A stretch of 43,917 bases of DNA from Nitrospira sp. (lineage in GTDB: Bacteria; UBA10199; SBBF01), in contig SBBF01000075.1 in assembly GCA_005240075.1 (NCBI GenBank), positions 1-43,917 on the forward strand, given 5' to 3'. A program made the position numbers and the translations under genes. Below are positions 28,480 through 36,656 of the stretch, in pieces. Under the pieces are notes generated by a model, which was not told the DNA's origin, did not search any database, and saw only the letters and a list, made by a program, of their open reading frames with translations. Numbering within the stretch: position 1 is the first letter of the stretch; every line of letters starts with the position of its first letter.

Positions 28480-31400
28480 ATGAGATACTCCTGTTTGATT
28501 GTTTTTTGTTTTTGTTTTTTTTTCTCATCAGTCGTTCATGCGGCCTACTTTAAACCCACACTTGATATCTACACGGTAAAAACTGACCATTTTTATATTC
28601 ATTACCCGAAAGAAGCGGCGTCAGTTGCCGAAGATGCGGCTGAAATTGCCGAAAGAGTTCATGCCAATTTGAGCGAGAAATTGAAATGGAAGCCGTGGGG
28701 GCGGACTCACATGGTTTTAGTCGACCGGACCGATCAGGCCAACGGGCTGGCCACCGTTCTGCCGGCCAATTATATGGTGCTCTACATCACGCCGCCAACC
28801 GCCGATTCGTCGTTGGACAATTATAAAAACTATCTGGAACTTCTGATCACGCATGAATATACCCACATTCTTCATATCGATCAACACAACCGATGGAGCG
28901 ATCCCCCCCATTGGGTTTTGGGCAAAATCATTGCCCCCAATGGATTGACCCCCGGGTGGATGCGCGAAGGGATCGCCGCCTGGAAAGAAACGGTGGAAAC
29001 GGGACGGGGGCGGGGCAACTCGTCTTACAGCGATATGATGCTCCGCGCGTCTATATATGATGATACATTTCCAGGAATTGATCAGGCCTCCGGCAATGGC
29101 ATCAGCTGGCCCGGCAACAACTACCAATATATCTATGGAGTCAGGTTCTGGCAGTGGCTGGCTGAAAAATATGGCGAAGAATCGATCACACGTTACATGG
29201 AGGAATATGCCTCCGGTTTGTGGCTTTTCTCCCTGAACAACAAGGCGCGTCGGGTTTTCAACAAAAGTTTTTATCAATTATGGAAGGAATGGAAGGAAGA
29301 GCTCCAAATCGAGTACGCTCAAACCAAATTGGACCTGACTGACAAGGGGCTCACCCCTTTTCAGGATCTGGTCAAAAACAAAAATCAGCTCTCCTACCCA
29401 ATCCTTCATCCCTCGGGAACCGGATACGCCTACATGGAAGAAAGTCTGGATGAATCTTCCCGCATTGTCATTCAAACGGGGGAAGGAAAAGAGCCAACCT
29501 TCATCAAAAGAGCACTCTTCGGCCAGATGAGTTTTAGCTCAGATGGCAAGAAACTGGCTTATGCGAGCCTTTCCGGAGTTGAATCGTTCAACGCCTACTC
29601 CGAAGTTTTTGTCTATGATCTGGAGACCAAAAAAACAAACCGGGTTCATGAAAAAGGGAAGACCAAAAAATCGATGAGAGCTTCGGATCCCGACTTTGCC
29701 CCTTTCGACGGTGGAAACCGCTGGCTGGTCATGGTGAGAACTGAGCTGGGAACAGACAATCTGTACGTTTATGATCTGGAGGCAAAAAAGGGATATTATT
29801 TGACCAATTCTTCCGAATATACCCAGTTTTCCAATCCCCGTTTTTCGCCTGACGGAGAAAAAATTGTTGTTTCGCGGAAAGACCACGAAGGGAATCGGGA
29901 TATTGTTCTCTACGATAAAAGAGGAAATGAAATCAAAAAAATCACCAACGATGAAGCCAACGACAATTATCCGGTCTGGTCCCCCGGTGGGGGTTCCATT
30001 TATTTTGCTTCCGATTCCAGTGGAATCTCGAATATCTACCAGCTCGATCTGGCCAGTGGGACCAAAAATCAAGTCACGAACGTTCTAACCGGCGTTTTTC
30101 ATCCGCAATTATCGAAAGATGGAAAGACTCTTTACGTTTCTTATTATACCAGCCAAGGGACTCATTTGGCAGTCACGAATCTGAATGGATCATCCTTTGC
30201 TAACGTTCCCAACTTCTCAAACTTTGAAGCTCCTAAACTCTCAAGCTCCAACGCTTCCAAACTCCCAAGTTCTTACGCCCATCATCTCAGCAAATCCGAA
30301 GAACCGGAACTTGTTTATCCCAAATCCAAAAAAGTGGAAGAAACAGAAACAAAAGAGGTTCCCCCCAGCGAGTATGCCCCTTTTGTAGAAGACAAACTCC
30401 CTCCGGTTCGTGAAGAGGTCTCTCTCCCAGGTGCCAAAAAATACCATGCCTTTCCGCAGGTCCTTGTCCCCCGTTATCTAGTTCCCACCTTTTCCACACT
30501 GGACGAAGGTTTCCTGTTTGGTTTTGCCACCGGACGTTTTGATCCCCTCTATCGGCACAACTGGAACGCGTATGCCAATTACCGAACCGACGCGGCGTTT
30601 ACAGGTGGAGGGGCTTCGTATGCTTACACCCGTTATCAACCAACATTCTACATTGGAGGAATTCGCTATGCTTTAAATTGGGGAGACATTTTTGCGATTG
30701 GCGAAGATTTTTTTGAGCAGAGAATGCAGGGGTATGCGGGGGCCAGTCTTGGAATTCCGCATCATGCTTTTTCGCTGACCTATTTTTATGAAGACCGCGA
30801 CAACCTCTCCGACATTCCGGCTGGATTTGCGCTGGCCAATCTGGATCGTTACGCCGGTTTCAGGACACAGTACCTCTATTCCCGCACCAAGGCTTATCCC
30901 CATTCGATCAGCCAGGAAAATGGCCCTTATCTTAAATTGGGTTTTGACATCACCGATGAAATTTTCGGAGCGGCTGATGTGAATGAACAGCAGATTTTTA
31001 CCGGTGACTTTCGCTATTATTTTGAAATGCCCTGGTCGGATCACCATGTGTTTGGACTACGCGCCGCGGGGGGCTTTGCCTGGGGGGATGCCCAGTTTGC
31101 CGGTACTTTCCGGTTTGGCGGTCCTTTTGGAGAAGGAAACCTGGCCGGTTACAGCGATCGTCTCTTTCCCTTGCGTGGTCTTCCCGGAATTACTTTTTCC
31201 GGCGACCGGGTGATGCTTTTTTCGGCCGAGTATCGTCTCCCCATCGCCAAGATCGAACGGGGTTTGGGCACCTGGCCTGTTTTTTTCAACAAGGTTCACA
31301 TGTCTTTTTTTGGAGATTATGGAGATAGCTGGTTTAACGACGGCAAGGTGGGACGGGGATTTTTTGAGGATTTCTTTTTGGGAGTGGGTGTCGAGCTCAA

Positions 31401-31560
31401 ATCGGACATGGTGATCGGCTATGGACTTCCGGTCACCGCCCGGCTGGGCTACGCCATTATTGTCTTGAACCGCGACCAGATCGCCGGCCTTGAGGATTCC
31501 CTGACCGGCATGGATCTTCAAAACGGCACCGCCTATTTCCAGTTCGGAACGGCGTTTTGA
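28480..31560 (+). CDS. Metalloprotease-like, TolB-type propeller and outer-membrane barrel fusion
   Basis: A 1026-aa exported protein with a signal peptide (residues 1-22, ending VVHA). Residues about 30-290 resemble a peptidase-MA-like gluzincin domain, with the zinc motif LLITHEYTHILHID (HExxH) and a downstream Glu candidate in MREGIAAWKE. Residues about 300-560 hold PD40/TolB-like propeller repeats, for example FSSDGKKLAYAS, FSPDGEKIVVSRKD and WSPGGGSIYFASDSSG. A low-complexity Ser/Pro/Lys linker follows (about 565-650). The last 350 residues have alternating beta strands and end in FQFGTAF with terminal Phe, as in BamA/Omp85-type barrels. I infer a surface or periplasmic protease anchored by its own barrel. 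The substrate is unknown. Confidence 0.8.
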   Translation: MRYSCLIVFCFCFFFSSVVHAAYFKPTLDIYTVKTDHFYIHYPKEAASVAEDAAEIAERVHANLSEKLKWKPWGRTHMVLVDRTDQANGLATVLPANYMVLYITPPTADSSLDNYKNYLELLITHEYTHILHIDQHNRWSDPPHWVLGKIIAPNGLTPGWMREGIAAWKETVETGRGRGNSSYSDMMLRASIYDDTFPGIDQASGNGISWPGNNYQYIYGVRFWQWLAEKYGEESITRYMEEYASGLWLFSLNNKARRVFNKSFYQLWKEWKEELQIEYAQTKLDLTDKGLTPFQDLVKNKNQLSYPILHPSGTGYAYMEESLDESSRIVIQTGEGKEPTFIKRALFGQMSFSSDGKKLAYASLSGVESFNAYSEVFVYDLETKKTNRVHEKGKTKKSMRASDPDFAPFDGGNRWLVMVRTELGTDNLYVYDLEAKKGYYLTNSSEYTQFSNPRFSPDGEKIVVSRKDHEGNRDIVLYDKRGNEIKKITNDEANDNYPVWSPGGGSIYFASDSSGISNIYQLDLASGTKNQVTNVLTGVFHPQLSKDGKTLYVSYYTSQGTHLAVTNLNGSSFANVPNFSNFEAPKLSSSNASKLPSSYAHHLSKSEEPELVYPKSKKVEETETKEVPPSEYAPFVEDKLPPVREEVSLPGAKKYHAFPQVLVPRYLVPTFSTLDEGFLFGFATGRFDPLYRHNWNAYANYRTDAAFTGGGASYAYTRYQPTFYIGGIRYALNWGDIFAIGEDFFEQRMQGYAGASLGIPHHAFSLTYFYEDRDNLSDIPAGFALANLDRYAGFRTQYLYSRTKAYPHSISQENGPYLKLGFDITDEIFGAADVNEQQIFTGDFRYYFEMPWSDHHVFGLRAAGGFAWGDAQFAGTFRFGGPFGEGNLAGYSDRLFPLRGLPGITFSGDRVMLFSAEYRLPIAKIERGLGTWPVFFNKVHMSFFGDYGDSWFNDGKVGRGFFEDFFLGVGVELKSDMVIGYGLPVTARLGYAIIVLNRDQIAGLEDSLTGMDLQNGTAYFQFGTAF

Positions 31561-31575
31561 CTGATGCAAGTTGTC

Positions 31576-32040
31576 CTAAATATGTGCTGGGGTTTTGACT
31601 TCATCATTGATAGGATCAAATACTTTTAAGAATCCGAATCGCCTGAAATCCGTATCATGAGTAAAAATGGTAACTATTCCGTTTTCCTTCATGATACCTG
31701 CAATATGACAATCATGGATTAAATTCCCTTGGGCTTTTTGGATATCCTTCAGGGTCTCTTTAACATAAATCGCGTGATCGGGGCCTTCTCTGATCACTTC
31801 CACACTCCTGACATGTAACAGGGCATCAATAAATCTCCACGATTCGTCCCATTTGAGTGGTTTCGACGAAAAGCGAGAATGGGTTGTGACTCTCAGAAAC
31901 TCATAAATGACTGGCCAACACAAATAAGTATTGTCGTTTCCTGTGAATCGAGATTCAAGGAAGGAACGCGCCATGGACGACCGAGGGTCGTCACAGTTTG
32001 CAGCATAAACAAGAATATTCGTATCAACAAGACCGTTCAT
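31576..32040 (-). CDS. vapC: VapC-type PIN-domain ribonuclease toxin
   Basis: A 154-aa PIN-domain protein. The acidic metal-binding residues are visible in GLVDTNILVYA (Asp), YEFLRV (Glu), NLIHDCHIAGIM (Asp) and FTHDTDFRRF (Asp). VapC toxins cleave specific tRNA or rRNA. It overlaps the vapB start-proximal gene by 17 bases. It is convergent with the large plus-strand protein, with a 15-bp gap. Confidence 0.92.
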   Translation of the reverse strand: MNGLVDTNILVYAANCDDPRSSMARSFLESRFTGNDNTYLCWPVIYEFLRVTTHSRFSSKPLKWDESWRFIDALLHVRSVEVIREGPDHAIYVKETLKDIQKAQGNLIHDCHIAGIMKENGIVTIFTHDTDFRRFGFLKVFDPINDEVKTPAHI

Positions 32041-32272
32041 CCTGATCCATTAAATCCCAAAGAAGTGACCGGTCGGCGGGATCAATAGTTGGAATCCCCA
32101 TAGAAAAAGAAGGAAGCTTGACGACATCCGGGCTGCGGGAAGGCCTATCTTCTTGCAGACCCCTACGAACATATATCTTCACCAAATCAGTCACATTTTT
32201 TCCCTCTTGAGCCGCTTTTCGCTTAAGGCCTTTGATAAGGCCATCATCTAAAAGAATGGTGGTGCGGTGCAT
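32024..32272 (-). CDS. vapB: VapB-type RHH antitoxin
   Basis: An 82-aa protein from the ATG at 32272: MHRTTILLDDGLIKGLKRKA, then KNVTDLVKIYVRRGL, a ribbon-helix-helix fold. The C-terminal IDPADRSLLWDLMDQDERS would occupy the VapC active site. An upstream in-frame ATG at 32290 is rejected because it lies inside the promoter -10 region. With the start at 32272, the transcript would be nearly leaderless. Confidence 0.88.
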   Translation of the reverse strand: MHRTTILLDDGLIKGLKRKAAQEGKNVTDLVKIYVRRGLQEDRPSRSPDVVKLPSFSMGIPTIDPADRSLLWDLMDQDERSC

Positions 32273-32309
32273 ATGTATGATATGATACATAAATATTATG
32301 ATATGTCAA
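32273..32309 (-). promoter_or_regulatory. vapBC promoter with overlapping operator
   Basis: The minus strand has -35 TTGACA (32309-32304), a 16-bp spacer and -10 TATCAT (32287-32282). An inverted repeat ATGTAT...ATACAT (32273-32290) covers the -10 element and reaches the start codon. Binding of VapBC there would block transcription. The predicted start is only 2-3 bases from the vapB ATG. Confidence 0.65.
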
Positions 32310-32352
32310 TAACGAATTGAATTCCCCTGATCTGGAGTATATCTCTTTGTCG

Positions 32353-32463
32353 ATGTCTACCGATCCCGATACATCCACAGCCGATTCTGGTTTGAACACC
32401 GCAACAGCCGGTTGTCAAGAGTATGCAACGGCTTGCGGATTTTCTTCAACCGTTTGTCCGTGA
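32353..32463 (+). CDS. Possible small Cys/Thr-rich peptide
   Basis: ATG 32353 opens a 36-codon frame (MSTDPDTSTADSGL..., ending CGFSSTVCP). An in-frame TTG two codons earlier (32347) is better spaced from GGAG at 32333-32336. The peptide has three Cys and many Thr/Ser in its second half, somewhat like a ribosomal-peptide precursor core, but no modification enzyme is encoded nearby. A strong hairpin follows at 32489. It is too short for codon use to prove coding. It may be chance. Confidence 0.25.
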   Translation: MSTDPDTSTADSGLNTATAGCQEYATACGFSSTVCP

Positions 32464-32488
32464 TTGACTTTTTTGAGGGGGCTCATTC

Positions 32489-32529
32489 AATAAAGCCCTC
32501 GCTGTCTTGAGGACAGCGAGGGCTTTATT
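32489..32529 (-). terminator. Intrinsic terminator downstream of the SpoIID-family gene
   Basis: Perfect 18-bp arms, 32489-32506 and 32512-32529, with a 5-base loop, sit 12 bp after the stop of the SpoIID-family gene. The outer part of the stem is A/T (AATAAAG/CTTTATT), so it can work in both directions and would also end any plus-strand transcript from the small ORF. Confidence 0.85.
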
Positions 32530-32541
32530 AACGACGGGCCT

Positions 32542-33483
32542 TTAATAGATTTGAGTGACCATAATTCCGGGATAATATTTCGAAAGAATCGTTCGATATT
32601 TTTTTCCCTGCGTGGCCATCCGCTCGGCGCCGTACTGACACATGCCGACTCCATGGCCAAATCCATGGCCGACAAAATGGATTTCATCCTCTTCACTCCT
32701 CAAATCAAACAAAAGACTTTTGAGTCGCATGGAACCCATCAGCGACCGGAATTGATCGCCGCTCAACGATCTTTCTCCACGGGCATCCGCTATTTCAACC
32801 GCTTTGACATAGCCCCCTTTATCTTTCGATTTGATCCGAATATCTTTCAGATCTTCAACGTTATATCCTTTTTTACGAAAGAGGTTGGTCAAGTCATCCA
32901 GCGTTGTAGAAACAACCCAGCTTCTAAAGGGGGAGCGTTTGCAATAGGAATCCTTGCGAAAACCGGCAATCGGGGAATTTTCAGAAAGCCCTGCCGCTTC
33001 GGCCGATCGGCTCAGGCCCCCACAGGTGGAACTGTAAAAAGCCTGCACGACCCCTCCATTGGCCCACAACACTTCGCCACGAGTCTGGGCGACAATCGAG
33101 GCAAGATAATTATTTTTGATATCTCTCTGCCTGAAAACCTGATCCCCTTGGGTGGCCACCAGATCAAACTTGCGCCCTTCCCTGCGGGCCTCTTTCATAC
33201 GATACAAGGCATACGAACGAGCCGCCACCGCCTGCGCTTTAAGCGCCTCTACCGGCCAACGCCGACTCATTTCGTTACCGATCACTCCAGCCAAATAAGT
33301 TTCCATGGGAACTTTAAGGACATGATGATGACGCCGCCGACCGGCTACTAAAACCCGGATGATCGGTTCTTCGTCAATGGCTTTGATTTCGTCACTTGAA
33401 CGAACCGCCTGTTGGGATAAGGAACAGCCTCCTGCCACTGCACTGATCAGAAGAAATACAATGAAGGATATTTTTTTCTTCAT
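32542..33483 (-). CDS. SpoIID/LytB-domain lipoprotein
   Basis: A 313-aa protein with a lipoprotein signal (IVFLLISAVAGGC, Cys at about 20). The SpoIID domain is clear: VPMETYLAGVIGNEM, EALKAQAVAARSYALYRM, VVQAFYSSTCGGLS and the C-terminal GHGFGHGVGMCQYGAERMA. SpoIID is a lytic transglycosylase that acts on peptidoglycan lacking stem peptides. In non-sporulating Gram-negatives these homologues are probably involved in wall remodelling or division. It is divergent from the Cys-rich lipoprotein gene and followed by a strong terminator. Confidence 0.92.
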   Translation of the reverse strand: MKKKISFIVFLLISAVAGGCSLSQQAVRSSDEIKAIDEEPIIRVLVAGRRRHHHVLKVPMETYLAGVIGNEMSRRWPVEALKAQAVAARSYALYRMKEARREGRKFDLVATQGDQVFRQRDIKNNYLASIVAQTRGEVLWANGGVVQAFYSSTCGGLSRSAEAAGLSENSPIAGFRKDSYCKRSPFRSWVVSTTLDDLTNLFRKKGYNVEDLKDIRIKSKDKGGYVKAVEIADARGERSLSGDQFRSLMGSMRLKSLLFDLRSEEDEIHFVGHGFGHGVGMCQYGAERMATQGKKYRTILSKYYPGIMVTQIY

Positions 33484-33640
33484 TCAAACCCCTGTCTTTG
33501 ATTAAATTATACCTTATTTTTTTGATCGTCAGCAAATGAATAATACTGACGCAATTAGTCAAAATAAGACCACTTTTTATAATTATAACCTTACAGTGGG
33601 TATTATTTTACCTGATTTATTATTATGAAAAGATACATTT

Positions 33641-33671
33641 TTGACGGTATTTTTTATATTTTTTGTAGAAT
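33641..33671 (+). promoter_or_regulatory. Possible promoter of the Cys-rich lipoprotein gene
   Basis: TTGACG (33641-33646) and TAGAAT (33666-33671) are separated by 19 bp, slightly long, in a very AT-rich 250-bp divergent region. The predicted leader would be about 65 bases. Nothing else recognisable was seen in this gap. Confidence 0.4.
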
Positions 33672-33741
33672 GACGATTCGTTTCCTAGTAAAATAGGGCA
33701 TCACTTTTAAACCTTAAAACCTTTTGAAAGGGGGGCATTCC

Positions 33742-34962
33742 ATGAAAAAAATATTATTTAACCTGGTTCTTGTGTTCTCTTTGGGCGCCATGACCCAATG
33801 CGGAGGGGGTTCCTCCGGTACAAGCAGTGATGACGATGGGGATGATGGGGCGACCGAAGTGAGCGACACGGTGGTGGCTACTACGGGTACCGTATCGGCC
33901 GTTACCGATAGCGTCAGTTCCCTGGTCAGCAGTTTTGGCGGTTCAGGGGGGGGCGCTTTAATCAAAGGGGGGTCAACAGATGAAGGGAAAGGAGAAGTGA
34001 CCTGCACTGACGATTTCTCTGAATGCACCTTCGGTTGTCCGGGGGGGGGATCGGTTACCGAGACCTTCAATGACGACTTTTCCGATAGTGAGTGTGACAT
34101 GGGGGATGGAACCACCGGATTTGCGACCGATTATGAGACAACCGGTACGATGACATTCAACGATTGCGTGATGGAAGAGTGCGGCACAACCATCACGATC
34201 AGTGGAACCAACTCCTTTTCGGGAAGTGGCAGTTTTAATGGCTGCACCGGGGAATGGGATTTTTCGGGAACCTTTAGTAGCGGGGAAGGGGACAACATCT
34301 GTGGAAGCGATCTGACAGCTAGCCCGGCAGATGGAGCGGCCATTGCTGTCGTCTTTGAAATGACCTATGCGGCGAGCGGCAATTTTGCAGATTTCACAGA
34401 AGATGTGAGCGGTTCTTTCGGGGCGGCTGAAGAAACAGCCACTGAATGTACCGTCAACACGTTTGCAAGCTGGCAGGAGCTGGAGGAGCTGTTTGACTCC
34501 CAGCATTCCTGCGACGCGGCGGAAGAGGCTCATCACATTGACGAATGCATTGAAAACTGTACGACCGGCTGTACCGATAGCGGGGAAGATGCCGATGTCT
34601 GCGCCGTGGCCTGCAAGAGCGATTGCTCCACGGACGTTTCCTGCGAAGAGGGGCATATGAATGACTGCGTCGACGCCGGCGGATCCGAGGCTGATTGCGA
34701 AGCGGAAGCGGCGGAGCTCTGTTCCATCGATCCCGAAGATTGTCAAACCGATTGCGTCGACTTCTGCATGGCTGAAGGACATCCGGCAAAGGATTGCGAT
34801 GCCGGTTGCACCGACGTCTGCAGTGGTAAATTTGATGAAGAAGGAGAAGGTTCCGGAGAACTGAATGAAGAGTGCTTTGATGAATGCTCCTCCAGTTGTG
34901 AAAGCCATGGAGAAAGTGCAGAAAAATGTGATTCAATCTGTTTAGATAGCTGCACGATGTAA
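33742..34962 (+). CDS. Cysteine-rich lipoprotein with four 27-residue Cys-hairpin repeats
   Basis: A 406-aa protein. ATG 33742 is preferred over an upstream in-frame ATG because AAAGGGGGG lies just before it. The N-terminus is lipoprotein-like (KKILFNLVLVFSLGAMTQC, followed by GGGSSG), though the lipobox is imperfect. An acidic/Ser/Thr/Gly region follows, then beta-like segments with scattered Cys. The C-terminal third has tandem repeats with the spacing C-x3-C-x3-C-x9-C-x3-C-x3-C at residues 269-295, 334-360 and 378-404. A fourth copy at 301-327 is C-x7-C-x9-C-x7-C, identical spacing with the two middle Cys missing together. This suggests antiparallel helical hairpins held by a ladder of disulfides, or a metal-binding bundle. 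I recognise no named family. Confidence 0.85.
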   Translation: MKKILFNLVLVFSLGAMTQCGGGSSGTSSDDDGDDGATEVSDTVVATTGTVSAVTDSVSSLVSSFGGSGGGALIKGGSTDEGKGEVTCTDDFSECTFGCPGGGSVTETFNDDFSDSECDMGDGTTGFATDYETTGTMTFNDCVMEECGTTITISGTNSFSGSGSFNGCTGEWDFSGTFSSGEGDNICGSDLTASPADGAAIAVVFEMTYAASGNFADFTEDVSGSFGAAEETATECTVNTFASWQELEELFDSQHSCDAAEEAHHIDECIENCTTGCTDSGEDADVCAVACKSDCSTDVSCEEGHMNDCVDAGGSEADCEAEAAELCSIDPEDCQTDCVDFCMAEGHPAKDCDAGCTDVCSGKFDEEGEGSGELNEECFDECSSSCESHGESAEKCDSICLDSCTM

Positions 34963-34983
34963 ATTGAAATTGTTTATACGAGG

Positions 34984-35014
34984 AGGGGCGCGGTCTCCGC
35001 GCCCCTATTTTTTT
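34984..35014 (+). terminator. Intrinsic terminator of the Cys-rich lipoprotein gene
   Basis: A perfect 10-bp stem AGGGGCGCGG / CCGCGCCCCT (34984-34993, 34997-35006) with a 3-base loop is followed by ATTTTTTT. It is a textbook plus-strand terminator and also a member of the AGGGGC palindrome family seen elsewhere in the window. Its T-run overlaps the stop of convergent queA. Confidence 0.9.
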
Positions 35015-36014
35015 ATTCAATCAACATACAATCCCCGTAACTGAACAGCCGGTATTTCTCCCGAATGGCCTCTTGATAGGCAGACAAAATCAATTCAGGT
35101 CCGGCAAATGCGGCGACCAAAAGCAGCAGGGTCGATTGAGGCTGATGAAAATTGGTCAAAAGCCGGTCAACGATTTTGAATGAATAGGGGGGATAGATGA
35201 ATTTTTCGGTATACCGCTCGCTCCAACAACTCTCCAACGCCCGGACAGCGGTTGTCCCCACCACTGTCACCCGCCGTTTTTCAGCTTTGGCCTGATTGAT
35301 GATTTGTGCCGTTTCCTGGGGAATTTCAAAATACTCCCCTTTCATTGTATGATTCTCAATTTTCTCGGCCCGAATCGGCAGGAAAGTTCCCACCCCCACA
35401 TGAAGGGTCACAAAAACAATTTCTACCCCTTTTTGTTTGAGTTCAGCCAAAATCTTTTCTGTAAAATGGAAACCGGCGGTGGGCGCGGCGACCGAGCCGG
35501 TTTTATTGGCAAAAACAGTCTGATACCTTTCGCGATCATTAACTTCATCCGCTCTCTTGATGTAACGGGGCAGGGGAATATGACCAATTGTGTCCAAGAT
35601 GTGATGGAGTGATCCTGTATAATCGAGCTGGATACGCCTCGTTTCCGCTCCCCCCGCCCCTCTCACAGTCCCTTTTAAATTTTCAGAAAATACCAACCCC
35701 GTCCCCTCAATAATTCTTTTTGAATCAGTAATCAAACAGTCCCATACTTTCTCTTCCACTGCACGGATCAAAAAAACTTCCACCTTCCCCCCGGTCGGTT
35801 TTTTGGCAAAAAGCCGGCAGGGAAAAACTTTGGAGTTGTTGAGGACCAAAACATCCCCCTTTTTGAAGTATTCCGGGATTGCTTTGAAGATCCGGTGGCT
35901 CCATTTTTGAGACATGCGGTTAATTACCATCATCCGGCTGGCCGAACGGTCTTTAAGAGGGTACTTGGCAATCAGTTCGGAAGGATAAGAATAGTCAAAA
36001 TCAGATAAGCGCAT
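35013..36014 (-). CDS. queA: S-adenosylmethionine:tRNA ribosyltransferase-isomerase
   Basis: A 333-aa protein. QueA moves the ribosyl part of AdoMet to preQ1 in tRNA to make epoxyqueuosine. Typical motifs are MRLSDFDYSYPSELIAKYP, RSASRMMV, GDVLVLNNSKVFPCRL, GHIPLPRYIKR, ERYQTVFA, GSVAAPTAGFHFT, VGVGTFLPIRAE and TNFHQPQSTLLLLVAAFAG. It starts 6 bp after the TPR gene stop, so it is probably in the same operon as the TPR gene and the inositol monophosphatase gene. Confidence 0.97.
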   Translation of the reverse strand: MRLSDFDYSYPSELIAKYPLKDRSASRMMVINRMSQKWSHRIFKAIPEYFKKGDVLVLNNSKVFPCRLFAKKPTGGKVEVFLIRAVEEKVWDCLITDSKRIIEGTGLVFSENLKGTVRGAGGAETRRIQLDYTGSLHHILDTIGHIPLPRYIKRADEVNDRERYQTVFANKTGSVAAPTAGFHFTEKILAELKQKGVEIVFVTLHVGVGTFLPIRAEKIENHTMKGEYFEIPQETAQIINQAKAEKRRVTVVGTTAVRALESCWSERYTEKFIYPPYSFKIVDRLLTNFHQPQSTLLLLVAAFAGPELILSAYQEAIREKYRLFSYGDCMLIE

Positions 36015-36020
36015 TCAAAA

Positions 36021-36656
36021 TTACACGATCTGATCCAACATCCGTCGAATCAATTGTTGGTAAGGTTTTTCTTTGGTTGTTTGCGTCCATTTAAGCGCCA
36101 TTTCCAAATATTGGCGGCACAAATCTTTTTCCTGCTTTTTTTTAACCAGCTCTCCCACCAGCTTGAAATCGAGGTTGGCGGCGGTCTGCAATCCCTTAAA
36201 TCCATCTGCCATGCTTTTTCTAAAAAAATCGATCCCCCTTTTCTTGTCCCCTTTTTTGAAAGAAGCATAACCGGCCAGTGTGTTCGCTTGATGTTGAAGA
36301 ATCGGATCCTCCTTCGCCAACTGAATAACTTTTTCCATTTTTCGGATGACGGTGTCGTACTGCCCGAAATAATCAGCCAGCAGGCGGCAAGAAATAAGCT
36401 TCAAAGAAAGATCATCCGGAATACATTTTTCGGCTTGTTCGTAAAACTTCCAGCTTTTGCGAAATTCCTTCTTGAGCTTTAACAAAACGCCGAAAGCGGA
36501 AGAATAAACCCCGACCAAAACAATATCCTTCTTTTGTTCGGCCTCTTTCATCCCCTTCTCCAACAAGGCCTCGGCTTCGTCATATTTCCTGGTCTTCATC
36601 AGCTCAAAAGCGCTGTCCAGATTTTTTTCGGCTAAGGGGGTTTTCAAGGATTGCAT
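36021..36656 (-). CDS. TPR-like helical repeat protein
   Basis: A 211-aa, wholly helical protein without a signal peptide. Residues about 12-120 fit TPR units (SAFELMKTRKYDEAEALLEKGM; SWKFYEQAEKCIPDD), and another lies near 125-150 (TLAGYASFKKGDKKRGIDFFRKS). It is presumably a protein-interaction scaffold; the partner is unknown. It overlaps the inositol monophosphatase gene by 13 bases and queA follows 6 bp later, indicating tight co-translation. Confidence 0.75.
   Translation of the reverse strand: MQSLKTPLAEKNLDSAFELMKTRKYDEAEALLEKGMKEAEQKKDIVLVGVYSSAFGVLLKLKKEFRKSWKFYEQAEKCIPDDLSLKLISCRLLADYFGQYDTVIRKMEKVIQLAKEDPILQHQANTLAGYASFKKGDKKRGIDFFRKSMADGFKGLQTAANLDFKLVGELVKKKQEKDLCRQYLEMALKWTQTTKEKPYQQLIRRMLDQIV

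Noticed and set aside
33973-34908. Minus-strand open frame of 311 codons opposite the Cys-rich lipoprotein
   Set aside because: The plus strand has the signal peptide, ribosome binding site, terminator and exact Cys repeats; the opposite frame has none of these.
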